Source: Thermotogaceae bacterium
Lineage (GTDB): Bacteria > Thermotogota > Thermotogae > B21-G9 > HyVt-16
Reading direction: 5' to 3'
DNA length: 20,519 nt
Assembly: GCA_011043375.1 (NCBI GenBank)
Contig: DQYP01000151.1
Location: forward strand, 1-20,519
Every line of letters starts with the position of its first letter. Positions within the stretch are counted from its first letter, which is position 1. A model generated the notes under the pieces. It was not told the DNA's origin, made no database searches, and saw only the letters and a list, made by a program, of their open reading frames with translations. Positions 6,179 to 13,958 of the stretch are shown here, in pieces. The translations under genes were made by a program, and so were the position numbers.

Positions 6179-8821
6179 TCACTTCTTCACTTGAGCAATT
6201 TGCCTCAAATATTCCTCAAGAGATTTTATCGAATCTTGAATCCTTTCTGGATATTTTCCCCCCGCTTGTGCAAAATCTGGTCTTCCACCGCCGCCACCAC
6301 CAAGTATTTTGGAAAGAATCCTTGCTATTTCGTTGGCTTTTACTCTGTCTGTCAAATTCTTTGAAACTTTTATTAACAAGGAAACGTTTTTATCCTTCTT
6401 GTTGAAAGCCAGAACTACTCCATCTTTAAGCTTACTGATTATTTTGTCGATTGTATTTCGCAACACCGAATTATCGAATTCTTCGACGACTAATTCAACC
6501 AATTTGATGTCACCCACTGAACGCGCCTTTTCTATGATCCCATCCAAATTGTTTGTAAGATTTTCCTCTTGTAATACTTTAATTAATTTCTTCAAATTCT
6601 TGTTCTCAACTATGAGTTTTTTTACCCTATCTGTGATTTTTTCCCTTTCGATTTCCAAAATGCTCGATAATGAATCCAATGAATCATCGATTTCCCTTGT
6701 AAAATTGTAAGCTTCGAATCCTGTTAGCGCTTCGATCCTTCTGACACCAGCAGATATGGATTCTTCAGAAACTATTTTGAACAGACCTATTTGCGATGTA
6801 TTTGAAACATGCGTTCCGCCGCACAATTCTTTAGAATAATCGTCGATTTTAACTACCCTAACGACATTTCCATACTTTTCTTCGAACAACGCTATAGCCC
6901 CTTCTCGTTGTGCCTCTTTCAGGGATTTGTACTCTATCTCCACCGGAAGAGATTCAAGGATTTTTTCATTGACCCTTTCCTCTATCCTTTTGAGATCTTC
7001 TATTTCGATTGCTTCATAGTGAGTAAAATCGAATCTCAATCTGTCAATTTCGACTAATGAACCTGCTTGGTTCACATGCTCTCCAAGAATTTCTTTTAAC
7101 GCTTTGTGTAGAAGATGTGTTGCAGTATGTGCACGCATTGTGGCGATTCTTTTGCTCTCGTCAACCGTTAGTTTAACCGTTTGCCCTGGTTTCGCAGTAC
7201 CTTCAATTATTTCAACTTTATGGACGATTATATCGTCGTAGGGATTTGAAACGTAAACGACTTTGCCTCTGAAATTGCAACTGTACATCTCTCCTGTATC
7301 CGATATTTGCCCACCTTTTTCAGCGTAGAATGGTGTTTTTTCGGTTATTATCTCAACTGTCTCTCCTTCAGAAGCATATTGAACGCTTTCACCATTTTTT
7401 ATGATGAATTTGATCTCTGCTTCATCTTCAAATTTGGTATAACCTGTGAATTCAACGCTTTTCATTTCAGTTTCTATTTTCTTATAAATTTCCTCGAATT
7501 TTACGAATTCACGTTCTCCTCTCGCAAATCTTGCCCTTTCTCTTTGCTTTTTCATTTCCATTTCGAAACCTTCCATATCAACATCGAGAGAATGTTCCTT
7601 TGCAATTTCCATGGTGAGTTCAGGTGGGAAACCATATGTGTCATATAATTTAAAAACATCTTTGCCACTTATCTTTTTAGAGCTGCTTTTGATCATTTCA
7701 TCGAGCATATTAATTCCTTGATCGAGCCTTTCAAGGAATCTCTCCTCCTCAGCTTTGGTGATCTTTTCAACTAAGCTCTCTTGTTCTTTCATTTCCGTGT
7801 AGGTGTCACCAAGTTTCTCTACAACAGAATGAATCACCTTGAATATGAATGGCTCTTTTTTCCCCAAAAGCCAACCGTGCCTTGATGCCCTTCTTATGAT
7901 TCTTCTAAGGACATAACCTCTTCCTTCGTTCGATGGGAACACACCGTCAGAGATCAATGCAGTTATAGCGCGAGAATGATCAGCAACAACCCTTATGGAA
8001 ACATCGTATTTTTCATTCTGCCCATACTTTTTTCCAGTGATCCTTTCTATCTGCTCAATTATTGGCTTGAACAAATCAGTTTCAAAATTTGAATACACAC
8101 CCTGAATTGCCGCAGTCAATCTTTCAAGACCGGCGCCGGTGTCTATGTTTTTCCTTGGTAATGGATGCAATTCACCATTTTCATCTTGATAGAACTCAGT
8201 GAAAACAAGATTCCATATTTCCACGAATCTTCCACAGTTACAGGAAGGATCACAATCTCTTGGATCTTTATCACAAAGCTCCGTCCTTCCAGTATCAAAA
8301 AATATCTCGGTGTCTGGTCCACACGGTCCTGTTGGTCCAGCAGGACCCCAAAAATTATCTTCTTTCCCCATTTTTATTATCTTTCTTTCCGGAATACCGA
8401 TAATCTTTCTCCATATGCTGAACGCTTCCTCATCCTTTTCGTAAACTGAAACCCATAATTTCTCCTCAGGGATCTTCAGAACCTCAGTTACATATTCCCA
8501 AGCATATTCAATGGCTTCTCGCTTGAAATAATCACCAAAAGAGAAATTTCCTAACATCTCAAAGAAAGTATGATGTCTCGGAGTTTTACCGACTTCATCT
8601 ATATCAAGGGTTCTCAAGCATTTTTGAACGGTTGCTATCCTTGTATATGTGGGTTCTACCCTTCCCCAGAATATGGGCTTAAAAGGGACCATACCAGCAA
8701 TTGTGAACAACAATTGTGGATCCTCAGGTATCAAGGAAGCACTCGGAAGTATAGTATGACCTTTCCGTTCGAAAAATTTTAAAAAAGAGTCCCTGATTTC
8801 TTTGCCAGTCATGTATTTCAT
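6179..8821 (-). CDS. alaS: Alanyl-tRNA synthetase
   Basis: Charges tRNA-Ala in the cytosol. The 880-residue length is normal for bacterial AlaS. The N-terminal class II aminoacylation domain is recognisable (GHTILPSASLIP, FTIAGMVPFKPIF, CLRTLDIDEVGKTPRHHTFF, FSFGDYFKREAIEYAWE). The editing domain carries the zinc motif HxxxH in HTATHLLHKAL near residue 563 and CGGTH near 667. The C-terminal DHHA1 part has the glycine run and GRPDFAQAGGK near 840-855. The start is ATG at 8819-8821 with AGGAGG seven bases upstream, sitting in the end of cdsA; a second ATG three codons later is less well spaced. It lies in the middle of the frr-to-LCP operon. Confidence 0.98.
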   Translation of the reverse strand: MKYMTGKEIRDSFLKFFERKGHTILPSASLIPEDPQLLFTIAGMVPFKPIFWGRVEPTYTRIATVQKCLRTLDIDEVGKTPRHHTFFEMLGNFSFGDYFKREAIEYAWEYVTEVLKIPEEKLWVSVYEKDEEAFSIWRKIIGIPERKIIKMGKEDNFWGPAGPTGPCGPDTEIFFDTGRTELCDKDPRDCDPSCNCGRFVEIWNLVFTEFYQDENGELHPLPRKNIDTGAGLERLTAAIQGVYSNFETDLFKPIIEQIERITGKKYGQNEKYDVSIRVVADHSRAITALISDGVFPSNEGRGYVLRRIIRRASRHGWLLGKKEPFIFKVIHSVVEKLGDTYTEMKEQESLVEKITKAEEERFLERLDQGINMLDEMIKSSSKKISGKDVFKLYDTYGFPPELTMEIAKEHSLDVDMEGFEMEMKKQRERARFARGEREFVKFEEIYKKIETEMKSVEFTGYTKFEDEAEIKFIIKNGESVQYASEGETVEIITEKTPFYAEKGGQISDTGEMYSCNFRGKVVYVSNPYDDIIVHKVEIIEGTAKPGQTVKLTVDESKRIATMRAHTATHLLHKALKEILGEHVNQAGSLVEIDRLRFDFTHYEAIEIEDLKRIEERVNEKILESLPVEIEYKSLKEAQREGAIALFEEKYGNVVRVVKIDDYSKELCGGTHVSNTSQIGLFKIVSEESISAGVRRIEALTGFEAYNFTREIDDSLDSLSSILEIEREKITDRVKKLIVENKNLKKLIKVLQEENLTNNLDGIIEKARSVGDIKLVELVVEEFDNSVLRNTIDKIISKLKDGVVLAFNKKDKNVSLLIKVSKNLTDRVKANEIARILSKILGGGGGGRPDFAQAGGKYPERIQDSIKSLEEYLRQIAQVKK

Positions 8822-8824
8822 ACA

Positions 8825-9649
8825 TCATCCTCCTAAACCTTTGAATATGATTAAGAAAATAAGATATCCTGGAACAGAAAACAATAACCCATCTATTCTA
8901 TCAAGCATTCCACCATGACCGGGTAATATCGCTCCTGAATCCTTAAAACCATGTCCTCTTTTTATCGCTGATTCGAATATATCTCCAACTGTGTGTAAGA
9001 AAGAGAACCCTATACTAAAAACGATCATTTGAGAGATATTCATTATATCGAATTTGAACAGGAGATTCGACAGAAAATCGTAAAGCAGAACATAAAGAAA
9101 TATTCCCAGCAATCCTCCAAACACACCTTCCAAAGATTTCTTGGGGCTGATCCTTCTACTTATTTTTGTTTTTCCGAATTTTGAGCCTATGAAATAAGCA
9201 AACGTATCAAAAATCCATCCACCAGATAGTATCAGCAAAGCATGTAATGCGCCAAAGAATCGGTATATTGGTAAAAACATTGACAACCCAAAGGAAACAT
9301 AGTACAGTGTGAAAATACCATTTGTTGCAAATATTAAGAAATTTTTTGGATCACCGGTTATAGATATCAATCCTATTAAGATAGCCGTAACGGCGTATAT
9401 CAAAAGGACATAAAGCGGCACATCGACAAAATATCCAAACATTATACTTGACAGAGTAATTAATCCATTTATCATCAATCTTTTGACGGTTTTGTGAGAA
9501 TCCCCTATCGACATTTTTAAGAGTTCATAGCTTGCCAATAAAGTAACAGTGGCAACTAAACCAATGAACGAAGAATAGGATAGAAAGCAAAGAACAACAA
9601 AAGGAGCAACTATGATCGCCGTAATTACTCTAATCTTAGTTTCGTTCAT
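8825..9649 (-). CDS. cdsA: Phosphatidate cytidylyltransferase (CDP-diacylglycerol synthase)
   Basis: Makes CDP-diacylglycerol from phosphatidate and CTP in the cytoplasmic membrane, the branch point for phospholipids. The 274-residue protein is almost entirely hydrophobic, with about eight predicted membrane segments. It ends with the family signature SAIKRGHGFKDSGAILPG followed by HGGMLDRIDG, which contains the conserved K-D and D-R-x-D catalytic residues. The ATG start (9647-9649) has GGTGAT upstream and overlaps the end of uppS by 14 bases. The order uppS-cdsA is common in bacteria. Confidence 0.96.
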   Translation of the reverse strand: MNETKIRVITAIIVAPFVVLCFLSYSSFIGLVATVTLLASYELLKMSIGDSHKTVKRLMINGLITLSSIMFGYFVDVPLYVLLIYAVTAILIGLISITGDPKNFLIFATNGIFTLYYVSFGLSMFLPIYRFFGALHALLILSGGWIFDTFAYFIGSKFGKTKISRRISPKKSLEGVFGGLLGIFLYVLLYDFLSNLLFKFDIMNISQMIVFSIGFSFLHTVGDIFESAIKRGHGFKDSGAILPGHGGMLDRIDGLLFSVPGYLIFLIIFKGLGG

Positions 9650-10358
9650 CCTCTATCACCGCACCAAATTTTCTAACCCTGTGGGAATATTCTTCCACAG
9701 CTAACTTAAGATCCTCTTTGGAGAAATCGGGCCAGAACTTTTCTACAAAGTAATACTCTGAATAAGCAGCTTGCCATATCAAAAAATTACTGAGCCGTTT
9801 TTCATTTGCAGTTCGTATTATCAGATCAGGATCCGGAATATTACGTGTATACAAGTATTTTTCCACGATTTCTTCAGTGATTGGAGAATTTATCTTTCCC
9901 CTTTCAAAGTCTTCGAGAATGTTTGTAATAGCATCACACAACTCTGCTCTCCCTCCATAATTGAGTGCTACTTGTACATTTATGTTCTGGTTATTTTTCG
10001 TTTCTTGTTCAGCCATTCTACAAACTTCTATAACTTTTTCGGGTAATTGACTCAATCTGCCAATAAACCTCAGTCTCACTCCTTCTTTTTTCACTTCAGG
10101 CATCTTTCTGGTAACAAAATCAGCAAATAAATCAAATAGAAAATCTATTTCCTTTCTGGGTCTTTTCCAATTCTCGGTAGAAAAAGTGTATAAGGTCAGA
10201 TATTTTACTCCCAACTCATACGCCCACCTAATAGTTTTTTCAGCCACTTCGGTTCCAACCTTATGTCCTTCAATCCGCGGCAAACCTCTCGAGCGTGCCC
10301 ATCTGCCGTTTCCATCCATTATTATCGCAATATGATTGGGAACCCTTACGACACTCAA
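9636..10358 (-). CDS. uppS: Undecaprenyl pyrophosphate synthase (cis-prenyltransferase)
   Basis: Condenses isopentenyl pyrophosphate onto farnesyl pyrophosphate to build the long cis-polyprenyl carrier used in cell-envelope glycan export. The 240-residue protein has the catalytic MDGNGRWA motif near the N-terminus (Asp for magnesium), LTLYTFSTENWKRP, and the C-terminal substrate motif RLSNFLIWQAAYSEYYF. One deviation is IIRTANEKRLSNF, where most bacterial enzymes have RTSGE before RLSNF. The start is TTG at 10356-10358, overlapping the frr stop in a TTGA, with AAGGAG about 11 bases upstream. The product would supply the carrier used by the downstream LCP transferase. Confidence 0.96.
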   Translation of the reverse strand: MSVVRVPNHIAIIMDGNGRWARSRGLPRIEGHKVGTEVAEKTIRWAYELGVKYLTLYTFSTENWKRPRKEIDFLFDLFADFVTRKMPEVKKEGVRLRFIGRLSQLPEKVIEVCRMAEQETKNNQNINVQVALNYGGRAELCDAITNILEDFERGKINSPITEEIVEKYLYTRNIPDPDLIIRTANEKRLSNFLIWQAAYSEYYFVEKFWPDFSKEDLKLAVEEYSHRVRKFGAVIEDERN

Positions 10359-10915
10359 AATTCCATTATCTCCTTCTCTTTGTTTTCAAAAACTTTGTCG
10401 AGCTCTTTTATATGTTCGTCTGTTATTTTTTGAAGCTCATCTTCCAATCTTCTGGCATCATCTTCAGGAATACTTCCTTCCTTTTGCGAATTTTTTATGC
10501 TCTTTAGAGCATCTCTTCTTATATTTCTAACAGCTATTTTACCCTGTTCGACAATATCTTTGGCTTTCTTTACCCATTTCTGTCTTTGCTCTGTGGTTGG
10601 TGTTGGAAAAATGAGTTTCAAAGAGTTACCATCGTTTATTGGATTCAATCCAAGGTCGGATGCCATTATAGCTCTCTCGATGAGTTTCAAAGTACTTTTA
10701 TCCCATGGTTTAATCGACAGGGATCTATCATTTCCAACAGTTATGGTAGCAAGTTGATTTATTGGTGTTGGGGTACCATAGTAATCAACCTTAATCTCCT
10801 CTAAAACAGCCGGTGAAGGCCTTCCAGTTCTTAAGTGTTTCAACTCTTCTTCAATTTTAGCAACACTCTTTTTCATTTTTCCATCTGCATCCTTAAGTAT
10901 AGGATGTTTCGACAA
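10355..10915 (-). CDS. frr: Ribosome recycling factor
   Basis: Frees ribosomes from mRNA after termination, together with EF-G. The 186-residue length is standard. Diagnostic sequence includes the first-helix motif LRTGRPSPAVLEEIKVDYYG, TPTPINQLATITV, and the C-terminal coiled-coil helices (VRNIRRDALKSIK, DDARRLEDELQKITDEHIKE). The TTG start (10913-10915) is set by AAAGGAGG at 10924-10931. It is the first gene of the long minus-strand run; pyrH, its usual neighbour in many bacteria, is not upstream here. Confidence 0.97.
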   Translation of the reverse strand: MSKHPILKDADGKMKKSVAKIEEELKHLRTGRPSPAVLEEIKVDYYGTPTPINQLATITVGNDRSLSIKPWDKSTLKLIERAIMASDLGLNPINDGNSLKLIFPTPTTEQRQKWVKKAKDIVEQGKIAVRNIRRDALKSIKNSQKEGSIPEDDARRLEDELQKITDEHIKELDKVFENKEKEIMEF

Positions 10916-11077
10916 TCCAATCCCCTCCTTTTCTTACTGTTTTTGTTTTATCTTGTTACTCTCCGCTTAGATCATATGCCACACTTTCGTACCTTAGTTG
11001 CAAAACGCTTACCTTTAAATAAAAGATGGCGTAAATATTCTTCTTGCTTTTAAATGAGAAGCTATTTTTAATTCAAA

Positions 11078-11105
11078 GTCATAGATATTGAATTGATTCT
11101 GTCAA
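11078..11105 (-). promoter_or_regulatory. Putative promoter of the frr-to-LCP operon
   Basis: On the minus strand a perfect TTGACA (11100-11105) is followed after 16 bases by TATGAC (11078-11083), a four-of-six -10. It lies about 165 bases before the frr start. The space between 10932 and 11077 is AT-rich, holds no reading frame I can support and no clear stem-loop, so it is a fairly long untranslated leader if this promoter is used. Confidence 0.45.
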
Positions 11106-11174
11106 TTTTTCGGACACATTATCCATTAGTATTTTATCATCATACAAATAATTTAAATGAAACGAAAGATAAGT

Positions 11175-11918
11175 TTATATTTTTCCAACTGGTGCGACGT
11201 AAATAGTTAGTTCATCGTAACCATCTACACCCAATAACTCATCCATCTTCTGCTGATCGTACGCTGCGATAGCACAAGTCCCGCAATTTATGGCTTCACT
11301 TGCAAGATACAAGTTTTGACATACATGGCCAGCATCCAACAGTATCACCTTGTGCGACAGTATCGAGTATCTCCATTCAGTTCTATATGGAATGGCTGTC
11401 CATATAAAAGTTACAGCACATTCACCAGCGAAACGTTGTCCCATACAAGCGTCTATTATTTTTTCCGTTAGGTTTTCCACTTGCTCGATCAACAGTAATT
11501 TGTGCTCTAAGGGAAGATATCTGTATAGTCCTTTTGGTAAATCTTCGACATTGTAAACAGCAAGATACGTTTCTAAGGGATGTCTGGCACCTGCGGATGG
11601 GACAGTTCTGAATGTTGCATATCCATTTTTCACAATCTCTTTAACTCCCTGAATAGCCCAAAGCAAGAATGAAAGTTCTTCTATAGTCAATGGGACATTC
11701 TTGAATTTTCTTCTGCTTTTTCTTTTCTCGATGACCTTTTTCAAAGGAACATTTCCAAGGTCAATTTCATCGGGTGAAATCAAGTCGTATAATTTTGAGC
11801 CTTCATCAAAAGATTTTTCAAGTGGCGGCTGAGGAATATTCTTTTGCTGATCAGAAATGATTTCAGAACGTTTTTCCCAGTTTGAACGCAAAAAATTTCT
11901 TCCAGTGGCTATGTCCAT
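11175..11918 (-). CDS. SagB-type nitroreductase-fold dehydrogenase
   Basis: A 247-residue FMN-dependent oxidoreductase of the SagB/ThcOx branch of the nitroreductase superfamily. Some members oxidise azolines in peptide natural products; others have unknown substrates. Visible features are the FMN-binding basic stretch RKSRRKF (66-72), PSAGARHPLE (107-116), the central helix SHKVILLDAGHVCQNLYLASEA (188-209), CGTCAIAAYD (212-221) and the final VAPVGK. A CxxC (212-215) plus C158, C167 and C200 is unusual enough to note. The N-terminal 45 residues are polar and probably flexible. ATG at 11916-11918 follows GGGTGA. No precursor peptide, cyclodehydratase or transporter gene lies beside it, so a RiPP role is not supported. 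It stands alone, divergent from the phosphate operon. Confidence 0.88.
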   Translation of the reverse strand: MDIATGRNFLRSNWEKRSEIISDQQKNIPQPPLEKSFDEGSKLYDLISPDEIDLGNVPLKKVIEKRKSRRKFKNVPLTIEELSFLLWAIQGVKEIVKNGYATFRTVPSAGARHPLETYLAVYNVEDLPKGLYRYLPLEHKLLLIEQVENLTEKIIDACMGQRFAGECAVTFIWTAIPYRTEWRYSILSHKVILLDAGHVCQNLYLASEAINCGTCAIAAYDQQKMDELLGVDGYDELTIYVAPVGKI

Positions 11919-11934
11919 ATTTTCACCCTTTCTT

Positions 11935-11951
11935 TTGAATTAATGATTCAA
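11935..11951. promoter_or_regulatory. Inverted repeat between the divergent sagB-like and phosphate operons
   Basis: TTGAAT (11935-11940) and ATTCAA (11946-11951) form a perfect 6-base inverted repeat around a 5-base centre. It lies between the sagB-like start codon and its putative -10, where a repressor could bind. This is a possible operator only; such short repeats are common in AT-rich DNA. Confidence 0.25.
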
Positions 11952-11963
11952 CATCTATGATAT

Positions 11964-11991
11964 ATTATATACGATGATTGAAAAATGGAAA
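11964..11991 (-). promoter_or_regulatory. Putative promoter of the sagB-like gene
   Basis: On the minus strand a perfect TATAAT (11964-11969) is preceded by TTTCCA (11986-11991) with a 16-base spacer. The -35 matches consensus at four of six positions. I could not pick a convincing promoter for the opposite, plus-strand operon within 11930-12033. Confidence 0.45.
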
Positions 11992-12049
11992 TCTGCTTTT
12001 TTTCAATAACGACGTATTTTGTAAGAATCCAAAGGGAGGGAAAAATACT

Positions 12050-12718
12050 ATGGCGATTTTTAAAAAGTTATTGCCGAATGTGAAAGTAATAGAACCAATC
12101 ATTAAACATGCACAGATCATTGAAAAAGCCATGATGAAGTTTCCAGAACTGTTTAGAGCATATTTTGGATTCAAGAATATAGATGAAATTGTAAAAGAAA
12201 TAACCAATTTGGAGAGAGAAGCAGATAAAATAAAGGAAAGACTTAAAAGTTCTTTGGATAACTATCATTTAACCCCATTTGAAAGGTCAACGATCGTTTT
12301 ATACATCCACAATCAGGACAAAATAATAGATCTCATAGAAGATACCTCAAAATTGCTTTATTTGAATAATTTTGAGATGCCAGAAGAGTTGAAAAATATG
12401 CTCATGGAGCTGGTGGAAGAGGTGAAAAATGCTGTTGATGTTTTTGAAGATGGTGTGAGGCGGTTGGAAAGGATATTCATCTCGGATTTTTCCACAAGAG
12501 AGATAGAGGCAGAGAAGTTTGAGATGGAAAAAGTTGAGGGATTGGAAGATAAAGTAGATGAAATAACGCTGAAGATAGGAAGATGGATATACTCCAATAA
12601 AGAGAACTACAATCCGATAGATTTAATGTTTTTAAGAAATCTTGCTTTAACGGTTTCGGAGATAGCTGATGTTTCTCAGAATGTTGTTGATATGATTCCG
12701 TCCATACTGAAAAAATGA
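12050..12718 (+). CDS. DUF47 / PhoU-like phosphate transport regulator
   Basis: A 222-residue, almost wholly helical protein of the DUF47 (PhoU-divergent) family, usually encoded directly before PiT transporters and thought to regulate them. The helices are rich in acidic residues and include repeated E/D-containing elements typical of the PhoU fold (NLEREADKIKERL near 47-59, EKVEGLEDKVDEITLKIG near 165-182) that bind metal in relatives. ATG at 12050 is chosen because GGGAGG (12034-12039) precedes it. An upstream in-frame TTG at 11978 would add 24 unlikely residues. It heads the long plus-strand operon, 21 bases ahead of the transporter. Confidence 0.9.
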   Translation: MAIFKKLLPNVKVIEPIIKHAQIIEKAMMKFPELFRAYFGFKNIDEIVKEITNLEREADKIKERLKSSLDNYHLTPFERSTIVLYIHNQDKIIDLIEDTSKLLYLNNFEMPEELKNMLMELVEEVKNAVDVFEDGVRRLERIFISDFSTREIEAEKFEMEKVEGLEDKVDEITLKIGRWIYSNKENYNPIDLMFLRNLALTVSEIADVSQNVVDMIPSILKK

Positions 12719-12739
12719 AATAGGTAGGTGTTGAAATAG

Positions 12740-13945
12740 ATGTCTATACTATTGATGGGAGGAATCGTGGGTTTCATCGTTGCGGTATCCATTGGAGCCA
12801 ATGATGTTGCTAATTCGATGGCAACAGCAGTAGGTGCACGTGCAATAAACATAAGACAAGCTGTTGTAATCGCTGCGATACTTGAGTTCACGGGTGCTGC
12901 TATATTCGGTTCCCAAGTCACAGAAACGATCAGAAAAGGTATAGTTGATCCTGCCAAAATAAACGATCCAAACGCTTTCATGTTGGGAGCTTTCAGTGCT
13001 CTAATTGCAACTGCCACATGGATACTCATTGCCACTTACTTCGGATTGCCTGTTTCCACAACCCACTCAATAGTAGGTGCTATGGCTGGTTTTGGAATAG
13101 CAGCAGCCGGTTGGAGTGTTGTAAACTGGATTAAAATAGTGATAATAACCTTAAGCTGGATATTGTCCCCTATAGCAGGATTATTCGTTTCGTTTTTGAT
13201 GTTCAAGTCGATATCTGCATTTATATTGCATTCGGATAGACCTTTTAAAAGTGCAAAGAGATATGGTCCGTGGTTCATAGGAGGAGCTTTCATGATAATC
13301 GCCTTTTCGTTTGTGATTAAAGTTTTGAAAAGCTCTGCCACTGTTGGACTCATAGTTGCAACAGTGGTTTTTGTAGTTTCAGGTTTCTTTATTTACATAA
13401 AACTTAAGAGAAGAAGAGTCTTGAGTAATGAATATGATGAAGTGGAAAAAATTTTCAAAAAAATGCAAGTGATAACTTCTTGTTATGTTGCGCTCGCACA
13501 TGGAGCCAACGATGTTGCAAATGCGATAGGTCCTGTTGCAGCTATATATGCTGTTTACAAGGGATTAGAACTTGGTGGCAAGGTGACGGTTCCAAGAAGT
13601 ATTTTAATGATTGGAGGATTAGGGATAGCGGTCGGAGTTGCTCTTTGGGGAAGCAAGGTTATGAAAACAGTTGGTGAAGGAATAACAGCTTTAACCAATA
13701 CTCGAGGATTCTCAATAGATTTTTCCACAGCGACCATTGTTTTAACTGCGTCCATTCTTGGATTACCCGTTTCAACCACTCACACCGTTGTAGGGGCTGT
13801 TGTAGGAGTTGGGCTTGCACGTGGTGTCGAAGCGGTGAACTTGAAGATCTTGAAAAATATACTCATTTCATGGTTTTTAACTGTTCCAGCGGCAGCAGTT
13901 CTGAGTATGCTGATTTTCAAAATTCTGATCTTTTTAGGAGGATAA
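12740..13945 (+). CDS. pit: PiT-family inorganic phosphate transporter
   Basis: A 401-residue cation-coupled inorganic phosphate permease in the cytoplasmic membrane, about ten hydrophobic segments. The duplicated PHO4 architecture is explicit. GANDVANSMATAVGARA (near residues 19-35) is mirrored by HGANDVANAIGPVAA (near 254-268), and GLPVSTTHSIVGAMAGFG by GLPVSTTHTVVGAVVGVG. A basic cytoplasmic loop (IKLKRRRVLSNEYDEVEKIFKK) separates the halves. ATG at 12740 has AGGTAGGTG upstream. The paired DUF47 gene before it is the standard arrangement; the histidine kinase gene 13 bases after it is less common. Confidence 0.96.
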   Translation: MSILLMGGIVGFIVAVSIGANDVANSMATAVGARAINIRQAVVIAAILEFTGAAIFGSQVTETIRKGIVDPAKINDPNAFMLGAFSALIATATWILIATYFGLPVSTTHSIVGAMAGFGIAAAGWSVVNWIKIVIITLSWILSPIAGLFVSFLMFKSISAFILHSDRPFKSAKRYGPWFIGGAFMIIAFSFVIKVLKSSATVGLIVATVVFVVSGFFIYIKLKRRRVLSNEYDEVEKIFKKMQVITSCYVALAHGANDVANAIGPVAAIYAVYKGLELGGKVTVPRSILMIGGLGIAVGVALWGSKVMKTVGEGITALTNTRGFSIDFSTATIVLTASILGLPVSTTHTVVGAVVGVGLARGVEAVNLKILKNILISWFLTVPAAAVLSMLIFKILIFLGG

Positions 13946-13958
13946 GAGGCTATTATTC

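Noticed and set aside
6309..6710. 133-codon plus-strand frame opposite alaS
   Set aside because: Mirror of the strongly conserved AlaS C-terminus; low-complexity Ser/Phe/Leu composition typical of a shadow frame.
10916..11174. RNA gene or riboswitch in the gap before frr
   Set aside because: No convincing stem-loop, tRNA-like fold or known leader motif; only a putative promoter can be supported.
11175..11918. RiPP (azole/azoline) biosynthetic cluster
   Set aside because: Only the oxidoreductase is present; no precursor peptide, cyclodehydratase or exporter is found on either side.
13036..13353. 105-codon minus-strand frame opposite pit
   Set aside because: Antisense to conserved transmembrane repeats, without a ribosome binding site.
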